DNA from: CAKRJP01 sp963589425
GTDB lineage: Bacteria > Bacillota > Clostridia > Lachnospirales > Lachnospiraceae
DNA: 48,460 nt
Reading direction: 5' to 3'
Assembly (NCBI GenBank): GCA_963589425.1
Contig: CAVAKZ010000014.1
Location: forward strand, 1-48,460
The notes beneath the pieces are model-generated. The model did not search any database, had not been told where the DNA came from, and saw only the letters and a program-made list of their open reading frames with translations. The position numbers were made by a program, and so were the translations under genes. Positions 7,599 to 15,361 of this stretch are shown here, one piece after another. How positions within the stretch are numbered: the first letter of the stretch is position 1; the number at the start of each line of letters is the position of its first letter.

Positions 7599-9056
7599 AT
7601 GGTAACAAATGACGCAGCAATTCTACGGATCAAACACGAACTGCTATATGAAGTGGCAAAACTAGCCTGGAATGGCCAGCTGGATGAAGAGCACAAGGAC
7701 CAGTTGCCATACAAGATGCTTCCGGGACCCCAGGCCCAGTTTCGCTGCTGTATTTACAAGGAAAGGGAGGTCCTCCGTCAGCGAATCCGCCTGGCTGAAG
7801 GGAAATGTCCAACCAGCGGCAAGGATACTAAAAATGTAGTTCAAGTCATTGGCGCAGCCTGTCAGGAATGTCCCATCGCATCCTATACCGTAACCGATAA
7901 CTGCCGTAAATGTATGGGCAAGGCCTGTCAAAACTCCTGTAAATTTGGGGCCATCAGCATGGGACCTAACCGGGCCCACATTGATCCCAACAAGTGTAAA
8001 GAGTGCGGAAAATGTGCCAATGCCTGTCCCTACAATGCCATTGCCCACCTAGAGCGGCCCTGCAAGAAGGCCTGTTCGGTAGCTGCCATCACCTACGATG
8101 AGTATGGCGTCTGCGAGATTGATGAAAACAAGTGTATCCAGTGCGGCGCCTGTATCCACACTTGCCCCTTCGGTGCCATTGGGTCCAAGACCTTCATGGT
8201 AGATGTTATCAATAAGATTAATGCAGGGGAGAAGGTTATAGCCATGGTAGCCCCCGCCGCAGAAGGTCAGTTTGGTGCGGATATTACCATGGCAAGCTGG
8301 AAAACCGCATTAAAGAAATTAGGCTTTGCTGATATGATCGAGGTAGCCCTAGGCGGTGATATGACTGCAGCGGCAGAGGCAGCTGAGTGGGCCCAAGCAT
8401 ACAAAGAAGGGAAGAAGATGACCACCTCCTGCTGCCCGGCCTTTGTCAACATGATCAAACAACATTTCCCACAGCTTTTGGACAACATGTCCACCACCGT
8501 ATCCCCTATGTGCGCAATCTCCAGGATGCTGAAAGAAAAAGATCCAAAGACTGTTGCCGTATTTATCGGCCCCTGTATCGCAAAGAAGAGTGAAACAATG
8601 GATTCAAGCATCCAGGGCAATGCAGATTATGCCTTAACCTTCGGCGAGATCCGAGCCATGTTCCGGGCAAAAGGCATCGTCCTAGAACCAGAGGACAACA
8701 GCTACCAGGAAGGCTCCGTATTTGGAAAGCGTTTCGCAAATTCCGGCGGTGTAACAGAAGCAGTTACTGAGTGCTTCAAGGAAATGGGCCAGGACATTGC
8801 TCCTGATGTAATGAAGTGCAATGGCGCAGCTGAGTGTAAGAAAGCCCTGCTCCTTATGAAGGCAGGACGACTTCCGGCAGATTTTGTAGAAGGTATGGTC
8901 TGTCTAGGGGGGTGTGTAGGCGGCCCAAGCAAACATACTACCGAGATGGAATCTAAGAAGGCAAGAGACCTCTTACTTAGCCAGGCAGAGGCCCGCGAAG
9001 TACAGGCAAACATTAAGGATCTTGGGGTAGACCAAGTGGCAATGCACAGACACTAA
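7599..9056 (+). CDS. Monomeric ferredoxin-type [FeFe] hydrogenase (group B-like)
   Basis: This 485-residue cytoplasmic enzyme interconverts protons and H2, probably with ferredoxin. The N-terminal half has many cysteines: an unusual CxECP region, CRKCMGKACQNSC, and two ferredoxin-type [4Fe-4S] motifs (CKECGKCANACP and CIQCGACIHTCP). The catalytic H-cluster domain has all three signatures: TSCCPAF (L1), FIGPCIAKKSE (L2) and EGMVCLGGCVGG (L3). The Ala-Phe after TSCCP and the short domain fit group B rather than the standard TSCCPGW group A. The start ATG 7599 has AAGGAGAGG upstream; an earlier ATG at 7551 lacks a site. Maturases HydEFG are not in the window. It is a single-gene unit ending in a terminator shared with cobA-hemD. 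Confidence 0.93.
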   Translation: MVTNDAAILRIKHELLYEVAKLAWNGQLDEEHKDQLPYKMLPGPQAQFRCCIYKEREVLRQRIRLAEGKCPTSGKDTKNVVQVIGAACQECPIASYTVTDNCRKCMGKACQNSCKFGAISMGPNRAHIDPNKCKECGKCANACPYNAIAHLERPCKKACSVAAITYDEYGVCEIDENKCIQCGACIHTCPFGAIGSKTFMVDVINKINAGEKVIAMVAPAAEGQFGADITMASWKTALKKLGFADMIEVALGGDMTAAAEAAEWAQAYKEGKKMTTSCCPAFVNMIKQHFPQLLDNMSTTVSPMCAISRMLKEKDPKTVAVFIGPCIAKKSETMDSSIQGNADYALTFGEIRAMFRAKGIVLEPEDNSYQEGSVFGKRFANSGGVTEAVTECFKEMGQDIAPDVMKCNGAAECKKALLLMKAGRLPADFVEGMVCLGGCVGGPSKHTTEMESKKARDLLLSQAEAREVQANIKDLGVDQVAMHRH

Positions 9057-9092
9057 AAGAGCTTAATGTAGGAAAGATCTTAATATCGGATA

Positions 9093-9137
9093 TAAAAAAG
9101 AAGATCTGGGACTACTATATAACCCCGGATCTTCTTT
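9093..9137. terminator. Bidirectional terminator between hydrogenase and cobA-hemD
   Basis: AAAGAAGATCTGGG and CCCGGATCTTCTTT form a 14-bp stem with one wobble pair. T-rich sequence follows on both strands, longer on the minus strand. The stem includes the last codons and stop of cobA-hemD, so both converging genes use it. Confidence 0.85.
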
Positions 9138-10686
9138 CTATAAGGTCTATCAAGCCTTCATAACTGCAGTTTTTAGCTTCTACAAGCTCTCCCACCGGAT
9201 AAGCTTGTAAGGCAACTGTAGTTTTTTCTCCTATGGAGTAGGCCCTTTCTACTTTTAAGTTTTCCGGCATCATTTGAAAAAATCGATGCACATTGGATGC
9301 GCTGGTAAAAACTGCTTCCTGTATAGGATCTTCTAAGGCCGCCTCTATAGATGAATCCCTTATAGGATTTCTTATATTCTTTCTTGTAGTAGCTCTTCTA
9401 GAGCCTTCTACAGTCTCATTTACGTAGGTATCTATTTTTTCCACCTGGCAGATTCCAGAAAGCCCTGCTTCCAAATCTCCGTCAGCCTCCCTTGCCCCGA
9501 AAATGCACACCTTCAATTTTTGATCTATATGATTCATATGATTCATAGAGTCATTAAGCGCCTGGGCCAGCCCTTCTCCGGTTTGCATCCCCGGAATAAG
9601 ATCCGGGTAAATATGATGAGCTTCCAGTTCCTTAGCTGTGGCCTTGCCCACCACCCCAAACTTTGCCCTTCCTATAGCTCGAATATCTGCTCCTGCCATC
9701 TCCATATTATAGAAAAATGACCTGACTCCGTTTTTACTTGTGAACAATATCCAATCCGCCTCTGTGATTGTTTCTTTAAAATCAGAAATCAAAATAGGAG
9801 TGATCTTGCCGGTTTTTATGGCCTCTACTTTCGCACCAAGCTTCTGCAAGCTAGAGATCAGCTCATTGCTTCCCATAGCTTCTGTGGCTCCCCAAGCCCC
9901 CATAGCTTCTATATAGGGCACAAAAATCCTTCTGCCAAATAAGGGTCTTTTTTCAAAAAAATTCAGCCTATCACTTAGAGATACCACATCCCCCACAACT
10001 ATTATGGCAGGGGATTTTAGGTTGGCCTCCCGGATTTTATCTCCAATATCCTGCAGGGTCCCCACACATTTTCGTTGATTTGCCAAAGTACCATTGGATA
10101 TAACTGCCGCCGGTGTGTCCGGATTTCTTCCTGCCTTCATAAGCCCTTCTGCAATGTTTTTTACATGGGCAAGTCCCATTAAAAACACACAGGTGATGGT
10201 AGGATCTGTAAGAAGGGAATAATCAATATCAGCCTCCCGGTCCTTCCTGCTATGAGCAGTAATAACCTGAAAACCTTTTGCCACTCCCCTGTGGGTGATA
10301 GGAATTCCGGCATCTGCCAGGGCAGCAATAGAGGAACTAACCCCGGGCACTACTTCCACTTCCACCTGTCTTTCCACCAGATGCAAGGCTTCCTCCCCGC
10401 CTCTTCCAAAGACATAAGGATCCCCGCCTTTTAGCCTTACCACTAACTCGTGAACCCTTGCCTTCTCATACAAAAGTTGGTTAATGGCATCCTGCTTTAG
10501 GACGTGCTTGTGATTTTCCTTTCCCACATAGATCAGTTCACATCCAGCCTTGGCCATAGACAGAAAGTCCGGTGAGGACAACCTGTCATAGACCAGGCAG
10601 TCTGCCTGTCTTATGTATTTTTCTCCTTTTAAAGTAAGCAGGCCCGTATCTCCCGGTCCTGCTCCAACTAATACTACTTTTCCCAT
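9115..10686 (-). CDS. cobA-hemD: Fused uroporphyrinogen-III C-methyltransferase / uroporphyrinogen-III synthase
   Basis: Two enzymes of siroheme synthesis are joined. Residues 1-245 are the SAM-dependent methyltransferase (SUMT) that makes precorrin-2, with GAGPGDTGLLTLKG, VVRLKGGDPYVFGRGGEE and VPGVSSSIAALADAGIPITHR. Residues about 250-523 are uroporphyrinogen-III synthase (HemD), recognisable from GRRIFVP, DWILFTSKNGVRSFF and AVFTSASNVHRFF. The fusion is common in clostridia. The start at 10686 fits the conserved MGKVVLVGAGPGD; ATG 10698 is possible. Neither has a clear Shine-Dalgarno sequence. Last gene of the bioY-sirC-hemC-cobA/hemD unit; the siroheme most likely serves the sulfite reductase encoded 5 kb upstream, though cobalamin synthesis could also draw on it. 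Confidence 0.94.
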   Translation of the reverse strand: MGKVVLVGAGPGDTGLLTLKGEKYIRQADCLVYDRLSSPDFLSMAKAGCELIYVGKENHKHVLKQDAINQLLYEKARVHELVVRLKGGDPYVFGRGGEEALHLVERQVEVEVVPGVSSSIAALADAGIPITHRGVAKGFQVITAHSRKDREADIDYSLLTDPTITCVFLMGLAHVKNIAEGLMKAGRNPDTPAAVISNGTLANQRKCVGTLQDIGDKIREANLKSPAIIVVGDVVSLSDRLNFFEKRPLFGRRIFVPYIEAMGAWGATEAMGSNELISSLQKLGAKVEAIKTGKITPILISDFKETITEADWILFTSKNGVRSFFYNMEMAGADIRAIGRAKFGVVGKATAKELEAHHIYPDLIPGMQTGEGLAQALNDSMNHMNHIDQKLKVCIFGAREADGDLEAGLSGICQVEKIDTYVNETVEGSRRATTRKNIRNPIRDSSIEAALEDPIQEAVFTSASNVHRFFQMMPENLKVERAYSIGEKTTVALQAYPVGELVEAKNCSYEGLIDLIERRSGVI

Positions 10687-10749
10687 ATGTTCATACACGC
10701 TTTTGTTTTATCTTTTTTATTTTGTCTTTTATTTTTTGTCTTTTTTATT

Positions 10750-11685
10750 TTACATTTTCAATTGAGATTTAATATCTGCCACTGCCTGTCTCACAATGTC
10801 CTTTCTGTCTGCTGCCCGATCAAAGATCTGCTCTGTTCTTGCCAGTTTACTGCCATCTTCATTTCCAAACATGGCAATAAGCCGCAGCTTATCCTTATCC
10901 AGCTGACAATAAGCTCCCACCGGCAGGTGACAGTTGCCGCCAATCTGCTTTAGAAAATCTCTCTCCACGCCGACGCACAAGTTGGTCTCCTCCTGGGACA
11001 AGGCATCCAGTTTTTCCATAAGTTCCAGGTTATCCTTGGAAAGCTCCAGGGCCAGAGCCCCCTGGGCAGGAGCCGGAATCATCTCTCGGCAAGATAAATA
11101 CTGGCTAATCTCCCCTTGTCTTCCCAGACGTTCTATTCCTGCCGCCGCAAGGACAAGGCCATCTAAAGATCCCACTTCCTTGGTATCCTCCGAAAGATTC
11201 ACCCCTTCTCCCTCGTAGAGTTTCCGAAGTCTGGTATCAATATTTCCCCGAATTCCCACCACCTGAAGGTCCGGCCTTAGTTTCAGAAGTTGATATTTTC
11301 TCCGCTTACTTCCCGTTCCTATAACAGCTCCTTTTGGAAGTCCTTCTAAGGACGAGGCCGATTTAAGCACCAGCACATCTCTGGGGTCTTCTCGCTTCCA
11401 CACTTTTGCAAAGGTAAGTCCCTCTGCCGGCTCCTCCGGCATATCCTTCATGGAATGGACTGCCATATGGATTCTTCCCGATAAGAGACCATCCTCAATC
11501 TCTTTTACAAATATTCCCTTAGAACCAATTTGGTCCAGAGCCTTTTTTTTCTCCAAGTCCCCGGTAGTCTTTATAATCACAGCTTCAAAGGAGTCCCTTG
11601 GATATGCTTTTTTCAGTTTATCGATCACATAATTTGTCTGAACCAAGGCTAGCTTTGAGCCTCTGGTTCCTATGAAATATTGCAT
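10750..11685 (-). CDS. hemC: Porphobilinogen deaminase (hydroxymethylbilane synthase)
   Basis: This cytoplasmic enzyme joins four porphobilinogen units into hydroxymethylbilane, the step before HemD. Family marks include the N-terminal IGTRGSKLALVQT, VHSMKDMP, GTGSKRRKYQL, GNIDTRLRKL, MIPAPAQGALALE and the dipyrromethane-cofactor cysteine in GGNCHLPVGAY. The length of 311 residues is normal. The start ATG 11685 has a strong AAAGGAGGAGGG upstream. It lies 40 bases after sirC and 63 before cobA-hemD. HemA, HemL and HemB, which supply porphobilinogen, are not in this window. Confidence 0.96.
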   Translation of the reverse strand: MQYFIGTRGSKLALVQTNYVIDKLKKAYPRDSFEAVIIKTTGDLEKKKALDQIGSKGIFVKEIEDGLLSGRIHMAVHSMKDMPEEPAEGLTFAKVWKREDPRDVLVLKSASSLEGLPKGAVIGTGSKRRKYQLLKLRPDLQVVGIRGNIDTRLRKLYEGEGVNLSEDTKEVGSLDGLVLAAAGIERLGRQGEISQYLSCREMIPAPAQGALALELSKDNLELMEKLDALSQEETNLCVGVERDFLKQIGGNCHLPVGAYCQLDKDKLRLIAMFGNEDGSKLARTEQIFDRAADRKDIVRQAVADIKSQLKM

Positions 11686-11725
11686 TTCCCTCCTCCTTTA
11701 ATCTGCCTTTTAACTTACAAATTTT

Positions 11726-12334
11726 CTATTCTTCCGGCAGCCTTCCGCTGTCTATGGCCTTGTACAAAATTTCTTTCAGAACTTCTTTTCTTTTGTTTTC
11801 CTCGTCATATTCAGAAATTACTTTTTGCCTAAGGCGCCCCATGGCTTCATTTAAGTCTCCCAAAAAAGGGGTTAAAATTTCCACTTCTTTCTCCTTGAGA
11901 TACTGGGTAAGAACCGGACTATTGCCACCGCTGGAAAATGCCGCTATAAGATTTCCTTCCTTTACATAAGAAGGAAAAATAAAACTGCAATCTTCTTTCT
12001 GGTCCACTGCATTTACCATAATGCCCTGCATCTTACAATACCGGGCAATCTCATGATTAAGGGCTTTGTCATCTGTGGCAGCAATCACAAGGCCTATACC
12101 GTCACAGTCCTTTTCTTCAAAGCTTTTTCTTTTTATCTCCATAAGCTTTTGGCCCTCTGAATCCGCCAAGGTCCTTCCCAGGTCTCTTAATTCCTGACTG
12201 ATTTCTTTAGCCACCACCCTGACCCTGGCCCCAAAGTCCAGCATTACCTTAACCTTGCGGCAGGCCACCTTGCCCCCACCTACAATCAGGCAGGGCTTTT
12301 CTGACAGATCTACAAACATAGGAAAATATGCCAT
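11726..12334 (-). CDS. sirC: Precorrin-2 dehydrogenase / sirohydrochlorin ferrochelatase-type protein
   Basis: A 202-residue NAD-dependent protein of the CysG N-terminal/Met8/SirC family that oxidises precorrin-2 to sirohydrochlorin and may insert iron. It shows the N-terminal MFVDLSEKPCLIVGGGKVACRKV Rossmann loop, VIAATDD, and the family segment VNAVDQKEDCSFIFPSYVKEGNLIAAFSSGGNSP with the catalytic Asp region. It starts one base after the bioY stop codon, so translation is coupled. No separate SirB chelatase is visible, so either this protein does both jobs, as Met8 does, or the chelatase is elsewhere. Confidence 0.93.
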   Translation of the reverse strand: MAYFPMFVDLSEKPCLIVGGGKVACRKVKVMLDFGARVRVVAKEISQELRDLGRTLADSEGQKLMEIKRKSFEEKDCDGIGLVIAATDDKALNHEIARYCKMQGIMVNAVDQKEDCSFIFPSYVKEGNLIAAFSSGGNSPVLTQYLKEKEVEILTPFLGDLNEAMGRLRQKVISEYDEENKRKEVLKEILYKAIDSGRLPEE

Positions 12335-12335
12335 C

Positions 12336-12938
12336 TTACATCACCTTATTTTTCGCTTTGGATTTCATGCTGTAGCCCTTGACTACAGTAAGAAAGGCCG
12401 GCCGAAGTTTCTCGGAGAAAAGTGCTGCCCATACGCAGAGGATAAAGTCCGGTGCCACAGTAATGAGGCAGTAATCCACCACAACCACTCCAAAACTTAT
12501 AGGAGTTGCCGCATAAAAATTCTTGATGCAATAAAAATAAATAGCACCTACTGTATAATAGGCTACTAATCCCACTGTCGCCGGCAAAATCAGTACCAAC
12601 GTATTATGCTGCTTCATATGCTCTGTAATGTATCCAATAAGGAAGGCGGCAAGGACAAATCCTAACAAAAATCCAAATCCCGGCCGAAAAATATAGGTTG
12701 GACCTCCACCTGCTGCAAATACCGGAACTCCCACCAAGCCGATACACAAATAAGTCACTACGCTAAGGGCAGCCAATTTTGATCCCAAAAGGAATCCTGC
12801 CATTAGTACGAAAAACCATTGCATGGTAAAATGCATGGTGTACATAGGTAGGGGAATATCAATTTTTATAAAGGCCCCCACTGCAATAAGAGCGGCAAAA
12901 AGGCCGCAGGTTGTAAGTTCTTTTGTCTTTAATTTCAT
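12336..12938 (-). CDS. bioY: BioY-family biotin ECF transporter substrate-binding subunit
   Basis: An integral membrane S component (200 residues, about six helices) with the BioY signature GLVGVPVFAAGGGPTYIFRPGFGFLLGF. It binds biotin and works with the shared EcfAA'T energising module, which is not in this window. The start ATG 12938 has AGGGAG 12 bases upstream. It is the first gene of a unit with sirC, hemC and cobA-hemD, with one base between bioY and sirC. No functional link between biotin uptake and siroheme is known to me; the pairing may only be co-transcription. Confidence 0.9.
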   Translation of the reverse strand: MKLKTKELTTCGLFAALIAVGAFIKIDIPLPMYTMHFTMQWFFVLMAGFLLGSKLAALSVVTYLCIGLVGVPVFAAGGGPTYIFRPGFGFLLGFVLAAFLIGYITEHMKQHNTLVLILPATVGLVAYYTVGAIYFYCIKNFYAATPISFGVVVVDYCLITVAPDFILCVWAALFSEKLRPAFLTVVKGYSMKSKAKNKVM

Positions 12939-13008
12939 AATGTAAATGCTCCCTAATAAAGCCTGTTTTCTCTTCTTGCTATACTATCATTTATCCCCCA
13001 AAAAGAAA

Positions 13009-13042
13009 AGATGGTTTGGCTGCCAAAACATTCAAACCATCT
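13009..13042 (-). terminator. Rho-independent terminator at the end of the sulfur operon
   Basis: A 10-bp perfect stem (AGATGGTTTG / CAAACCATCT) is followed on the minus strand by TTTTCTTTTT, 11 bases after the JAB protease stop codon. It separates the sulfur-carrier genes from the bioY-siroheme unit, though some read-through is possible. Confidence 0.85.
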
Positions 13043-13053
13043 ATGTCCTTGGT

Positions 13054-13485
13054 TTAGAAGAAATATTCTTCTGAATAAATTCTCAAATCCTCTTTTGCCA
13101 CCTCTCCCTTTTCTATATGAAAAGAGTTTAAGACTGCATTTTCTGCCATCAGTGACAAAATCATATAACTGGCCTTTGGATCATAAGCCAAACTAATATC
13201 CTCCTTAGAAGGTCTTGATGGACTTTCCGGATGGGAATGCCAGTTTCCTAATGGCCTCAGCCCATTGGCCCGCATATCCTTAATGGCCGCCAGCTGTTCT
13301 TTGGGATCCATGGTGAAATGGTCCTCCGCGTGGTCCACATTGGTAAGGTAGTAAACCTTGCTAATAAGACGGCCATTTTCATCCTCACTGCCAGCCACCA
13401 GGCCGCAGGCCTCCTCCGGCAAGTGTTCTTTTGCATACTTTACCATTTCATCTAGAAATGGATATTTCATTCTTACGATACTCAT
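13054..13485 (-). CDS. hcyD: JAB/JAMM metalloprotease of the HcyD/Mec+ type
   Basis: A 143-residue zinc peptidase of the JAB1/Mov34 family. The full JAMM motif is present: H83-S-H85, seven residues, S93, two residues, D96, with the upstream catalytic Glu in LPEEACGL (E24 or E25). In Wolinella succinogenes the equivalent HcyD first trims the C-terminal residue of the sulfur carrier HcyS and later frees homocysteine from HcyS; in Mycobacterium, Mec+ does the analogous job for CysO-cysteine. Here the carrier encoded two genes upstream ends in Gly-Gly-Gly-Cys, so a trimming protease is needed. It is the last gene of the operon and is followed by a terminator. The symbol is by analogy. Confidence 0.85.
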   Translation of the reverse strand: MSIVRMKYPFLDEMVKYAKEHLPEEACGLVAGSEDENGRLISKVYYLTNVDHAEDHFTMDPKEQLAAIKDMRANGLRPLGNWHSHPESPSRPSKEDISLAYDPKASYMILSLMAENAVLNSFHIEKGEVAKEDLRIYSEEYFF

Positions 13486-13503
13486 TTTGCTGCTCTTTGC
13501 CTC

Positions 13504-14334
13504 CTAACGGGGTGCGTCAAATCTTCCTGCAGTCTCCTCACAGACTTCCTGCTCATAGTCAATGGGCTCCAGAATCGTAGGATGATCACCGCAGACCAGG
13601 CACTTATGGGTGTCCTTTGGAAGCTTAATCTTATGAAACTCCATGGTAAGGGCATCATATGTCAGTAAATATCCGGTAAGAAGGTCGCCCACTCCCAGTA
13701 AATACTTAATGGCTTCCATGGCCTGCAAAGAACCAATAACGCCTCCCATAGCTCCAATAACGCCTGCCTGCTTACAGGTTGGCACAGCATCCTTCGGCGG
13801 CGGATTTTTAAATACACACCGGTAGCAAGGACCTTCGCCCGGAACATAGGTCATAAGCTGACCCTTGAAGCGGATAATTCCAGCATGGGAAAATGGCTTC
13901 TTCTCTAAGACACAGGCATCGTTAATAAGGAATTTTGCCGGAAAATTATCGGTACCGTCGATAATAAAATCATAGTCTCTAATCAGCTCTCTAATATTAG
14001 ATGAATCCACAAACATGCGATAAGTATTAACTGTCACATCTGGGTTCATGGCATTCATGGTTTCTTTTGCAGATTTAACCTTTGCCTTACCTACATCGGC
14101 AGTACTGTGAATGATCTGTCTTTGCAGATTGGAAAGGTCTACCTCATCGGCGTCTACAATACCGATGGTTCCTACACCGGCTGCCGCAAGGTACATAGCT
14201 GCGGGAGCCCCCAGACCCCCGGCTCCAATAATCAGCACCTTTCCCTTTAAGAGTTTCTTTTGACCCTTGGCACCCACTTCTTTTAAGATAATATGGCGGG
14301 AATAGCGCTCAATCTGTTCATCTGTCATTGCCAT
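13504..14334 (-). CDS. hcyF: E1-like ThiF/MoeB adenylyltransferase acting on the adjacent sulfur carrier
   Basis: A 276-residue activating enzyme that adenylates the C-terminal glycine of a ubiquitin-like sulfur carrier. It shows the ATP loop GAGGLGAPAAMYLAAAG, IVDADEVDLSNLQRQI, DGTDNFPAKFLIND, the structural zinc cysteines (CYRC and CLVC), the cysteine in VPTCKQAGVIG and the helix GAMGGVIGSLQAMEAIK. No rhodanese domain is attached, unlike MOCS3-type proteins, so sulfur must come as sulfide or from the TusA/thioredoxin proteins of the operon. Its start codon follows directly on the carrier's stop, and its Shine-Dalgarno sequence lies inside the carrier's Gly-Gly-Gly codons. ThiF and MoeB are alternatives by sequence, but context points to HcyF. 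Confidence 0.88.
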   Translation of the reverse strand: MAMTDEQIERYSRHIILKEVGAKGQKKLLKGKVLIIGAGGLGAPAAMYLAAAGVGTIGIVDADEVDLSNLQRQIIHSTADVGKAKVKSAKETMNAMNPDVTVNTYRMFVDSSNIRELIRDYDFIIDGTDNFPAKFLINDACVLEKKPFSHAGIIRFKGQLMTYVPGEGPCYRCVFKNPPPKDAVPTCKQAGVIGAMGGVIGSLQAMEAIKYLLGVGDLLTGYLLTYDALTMEFHKIKLPKDTHKCLVCGDHPTILEPIDYEQEVCEETAGRFDAPR

Positions 14335-14541
14335 CTAGCATCCACCTCCCATGAAATAAAGGAATTCTACGTTATCGCCTTCCTTTAATACAGTAGAGGC
14401 TTTGTCCTCTGTTGCAACAAACTCCTCATTAATTGAAACGGTTACATAATCCGGCATTTCTACATTTTCCTGCTCAATCAGCTCCGGCAATGTTAATCCA
14501 TCTTTTACTTCTTTTTTCTCTCCAGCTACCGTGATAATCAT
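14335..14541 (-). CDS. hcyS: ThiS-like ubiquitin-fold sulfur carrier protein with a GGGC tail
   Basis: A 68-residue beta-grasp protein of the ThiS/MoaD family. It has the ThiS-type start MIITVAGEKKEV, the core VSINEEFV and the end VEFLYFMGGGC. Active carriers of this family end in Gly-Gly; here an extra Cys follows, so the protein would be inactive until that residue is removed, presumably by the JAB protease encoded downstream. In W. succinogenes HcyS carries an extra C-terminal Ala that HcyD removes; a Cys in this position is different. No thiamine genes (thiG, thiH, thiC) are nearby, which argues against a thiazole role. It lies between a thioredoxin and the E1-like gene. Confidence 0.86.
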   Translation of the reverse strand: MIITVAGEKKEVKDGLTLPELIEQENVEMPDYVTVSINEEFVATEDKASTVLKEGDNVEFLYFMGGGC

Positions 14542-14584
14542 GTCAGCTCTCCTTTGTTTTCTTTCGATATTTTTTATACAGTCT

Positions 14585-14902
14585 TTAAATATATTCTTCG
14601 ATCCAGCTATTTAAGTCTGCCGGTTTCAGTGCTCCCACTTTTCGTCCCGCTTCTTCTCCATCTTTAAAAAAGATCAAGGTTGGATTGGCTTGCACTCCAT
14701 AACTTTCTGCTAGTTCTCCGTCAAAATTGGTATTTACCTTATATACCTTGATCTTATCTTCGTATTCATCCTCTGCATTTCCAAGAACCGGCGCTAATTT
14801 TTTACATGCCACACAGGAATCAGAATAAAAATCTACCAGCACCGGAAGTGCTTCCTTTAATACTTTCTCTTCAAAATCCACCTTGCTTACTCGGACTGCC
14901 AT
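14585..14902 (-). CDS. Thioredoxin-like protein with CVAC active site
   Basis: A 105-residue thioredoxin fold. The redox motif is SCVACK (C30, C33) in place of WCGPC, and the cis-Pro loop is NPTLIFF. It lacks a signal peptide, so it acts in the cytoplasm. Its ATG overlaps the TusA-like gene's stop codon by one base (TAATG), so the two are probably made together. The changed dipeptide between the cysteines would alter the redox potential and partner choice compared with a housekeeping thioredoxin. Likely roles are reducing TusA, the sulfite reductase or S-sulfonated thiols (inference). Confidence 0.9.
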   Translation of the reverse strand: MAVRVSKVDFEEKVLKEALPVLVDFYSDSCVACKKLAPVLGNAEDEYEDKIKVYKVNTNFDGELAESYGVQANPTLIFFKDGEEAGRKVGALKPADLNSWIEEYI

Positions 14903-15153
14903 TAGTCTTCCACCTTTCTTACATACAGGGTGTAGGTGCCATCTTCATTGTCTGTTAATTTCAGAACTTTATGGCCCTCTTCCTTCATACTTCTTGGGAC
15001 ATTCTGTACCGGCTCACCGTCATTCATACGGATAGCCAGAACCTCCCCATCCTCCAATTCCTCAATGGCCACCTTAGCCTTTACAAAAGTCATAGGGCAA
15101 ACCTTATCTGTAATATCTACCTGGTCTTCTACATCAAAATTTAAATCTGCCAT
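14902..15153 (-). CDS. TusA-family sulfur-carrier protein
   Basis: An 83-residue TusA/SirA-like protein. The conserved active Cys is C19 in DKVCPMTFVKAK; the fourth position of the classical CPxP motif is Thr. The end carries the usual beta strand (YTLYVRKV). TusA proteins carry persulfide sulfur, and here the protein could hand sulfur from the sulfite reductase or a desulfurase to the ThiS-like carrier. It is the first gene after a 208-bp gap that holds a palindromic element. The start ATG 15153 follows AAGGAGAAAATCC. Confidence 0.87.
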   Translation of the reverse strand: MADLNFDVEDQVDITDKVCPMTFVKAKVAIEELEDGEVLAIRMNDGEPVQNVPRSMKEEGHKVLKLTDNEDGTYTLYVRKVED

Positions 15154-15216
15154 GGATTTTCTCCTTCTTTAATCATTTGAATGTTGCGAAATGTTAAACA
15201 TTTCATGGATTTGTAT

Positions 15217-15340
15217 GCAATAACCAAAAGCAACAAAGACGCGCTCTCGCTCCATTCCGCACGCAGCGGTACTAAGGGGCTTGAAAACAGCCCCAAAGGA
15301 CCGGCGTGCTCCAAGGGTCTTTTTTTGCTTTGATTATTGC
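15217..15340. repeat. 124-bp palindromic element inside the sulfur operon (MITE-like or structured leader RNA)
   Basis: The ends are 24-bp imperfect inverted repeats: 15217-15240 begins GCAATAACC and 15317-15340 ends TTATTGC. Inside are nested pairs: GCACGC-type arms (15259-15264 with the partner near 15304-15309) and a perfect 6-bp stem GGGGCT / AGCCCC. The whole could fold as a long rod with an internal hairpin. It sits alone in the only large gap of the operon, between the sulfite reductase and the TusA-like gene. No open reading frame fits. Confidence 0.6.
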
Positions 15341-15361
15341 CTAAAATCCAGTATACCTACT

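Noticed and set aside
12336..12938. Thiamine or riboflavin ECF subunit
   Set aside because: The GGGPTYIFRPGFGFLLGF stretch is specific to BioY.
14335..14541. ThiS for thiamine synthesis
   Set aside because: No thiG, thiH or thiC nearby, an extra terminal Cys, and a JAMM protease, MetY and sulfite reductase in the same operon point to homocysteine synthesis instead.
15217..15340. Intrinsic terminator between the sulfite reductase and TusA-like genes
   Set aside because: The T-rich arm lies at the start of the stem on the coding strand rather than after it, and the fold is far longer than a terminator.
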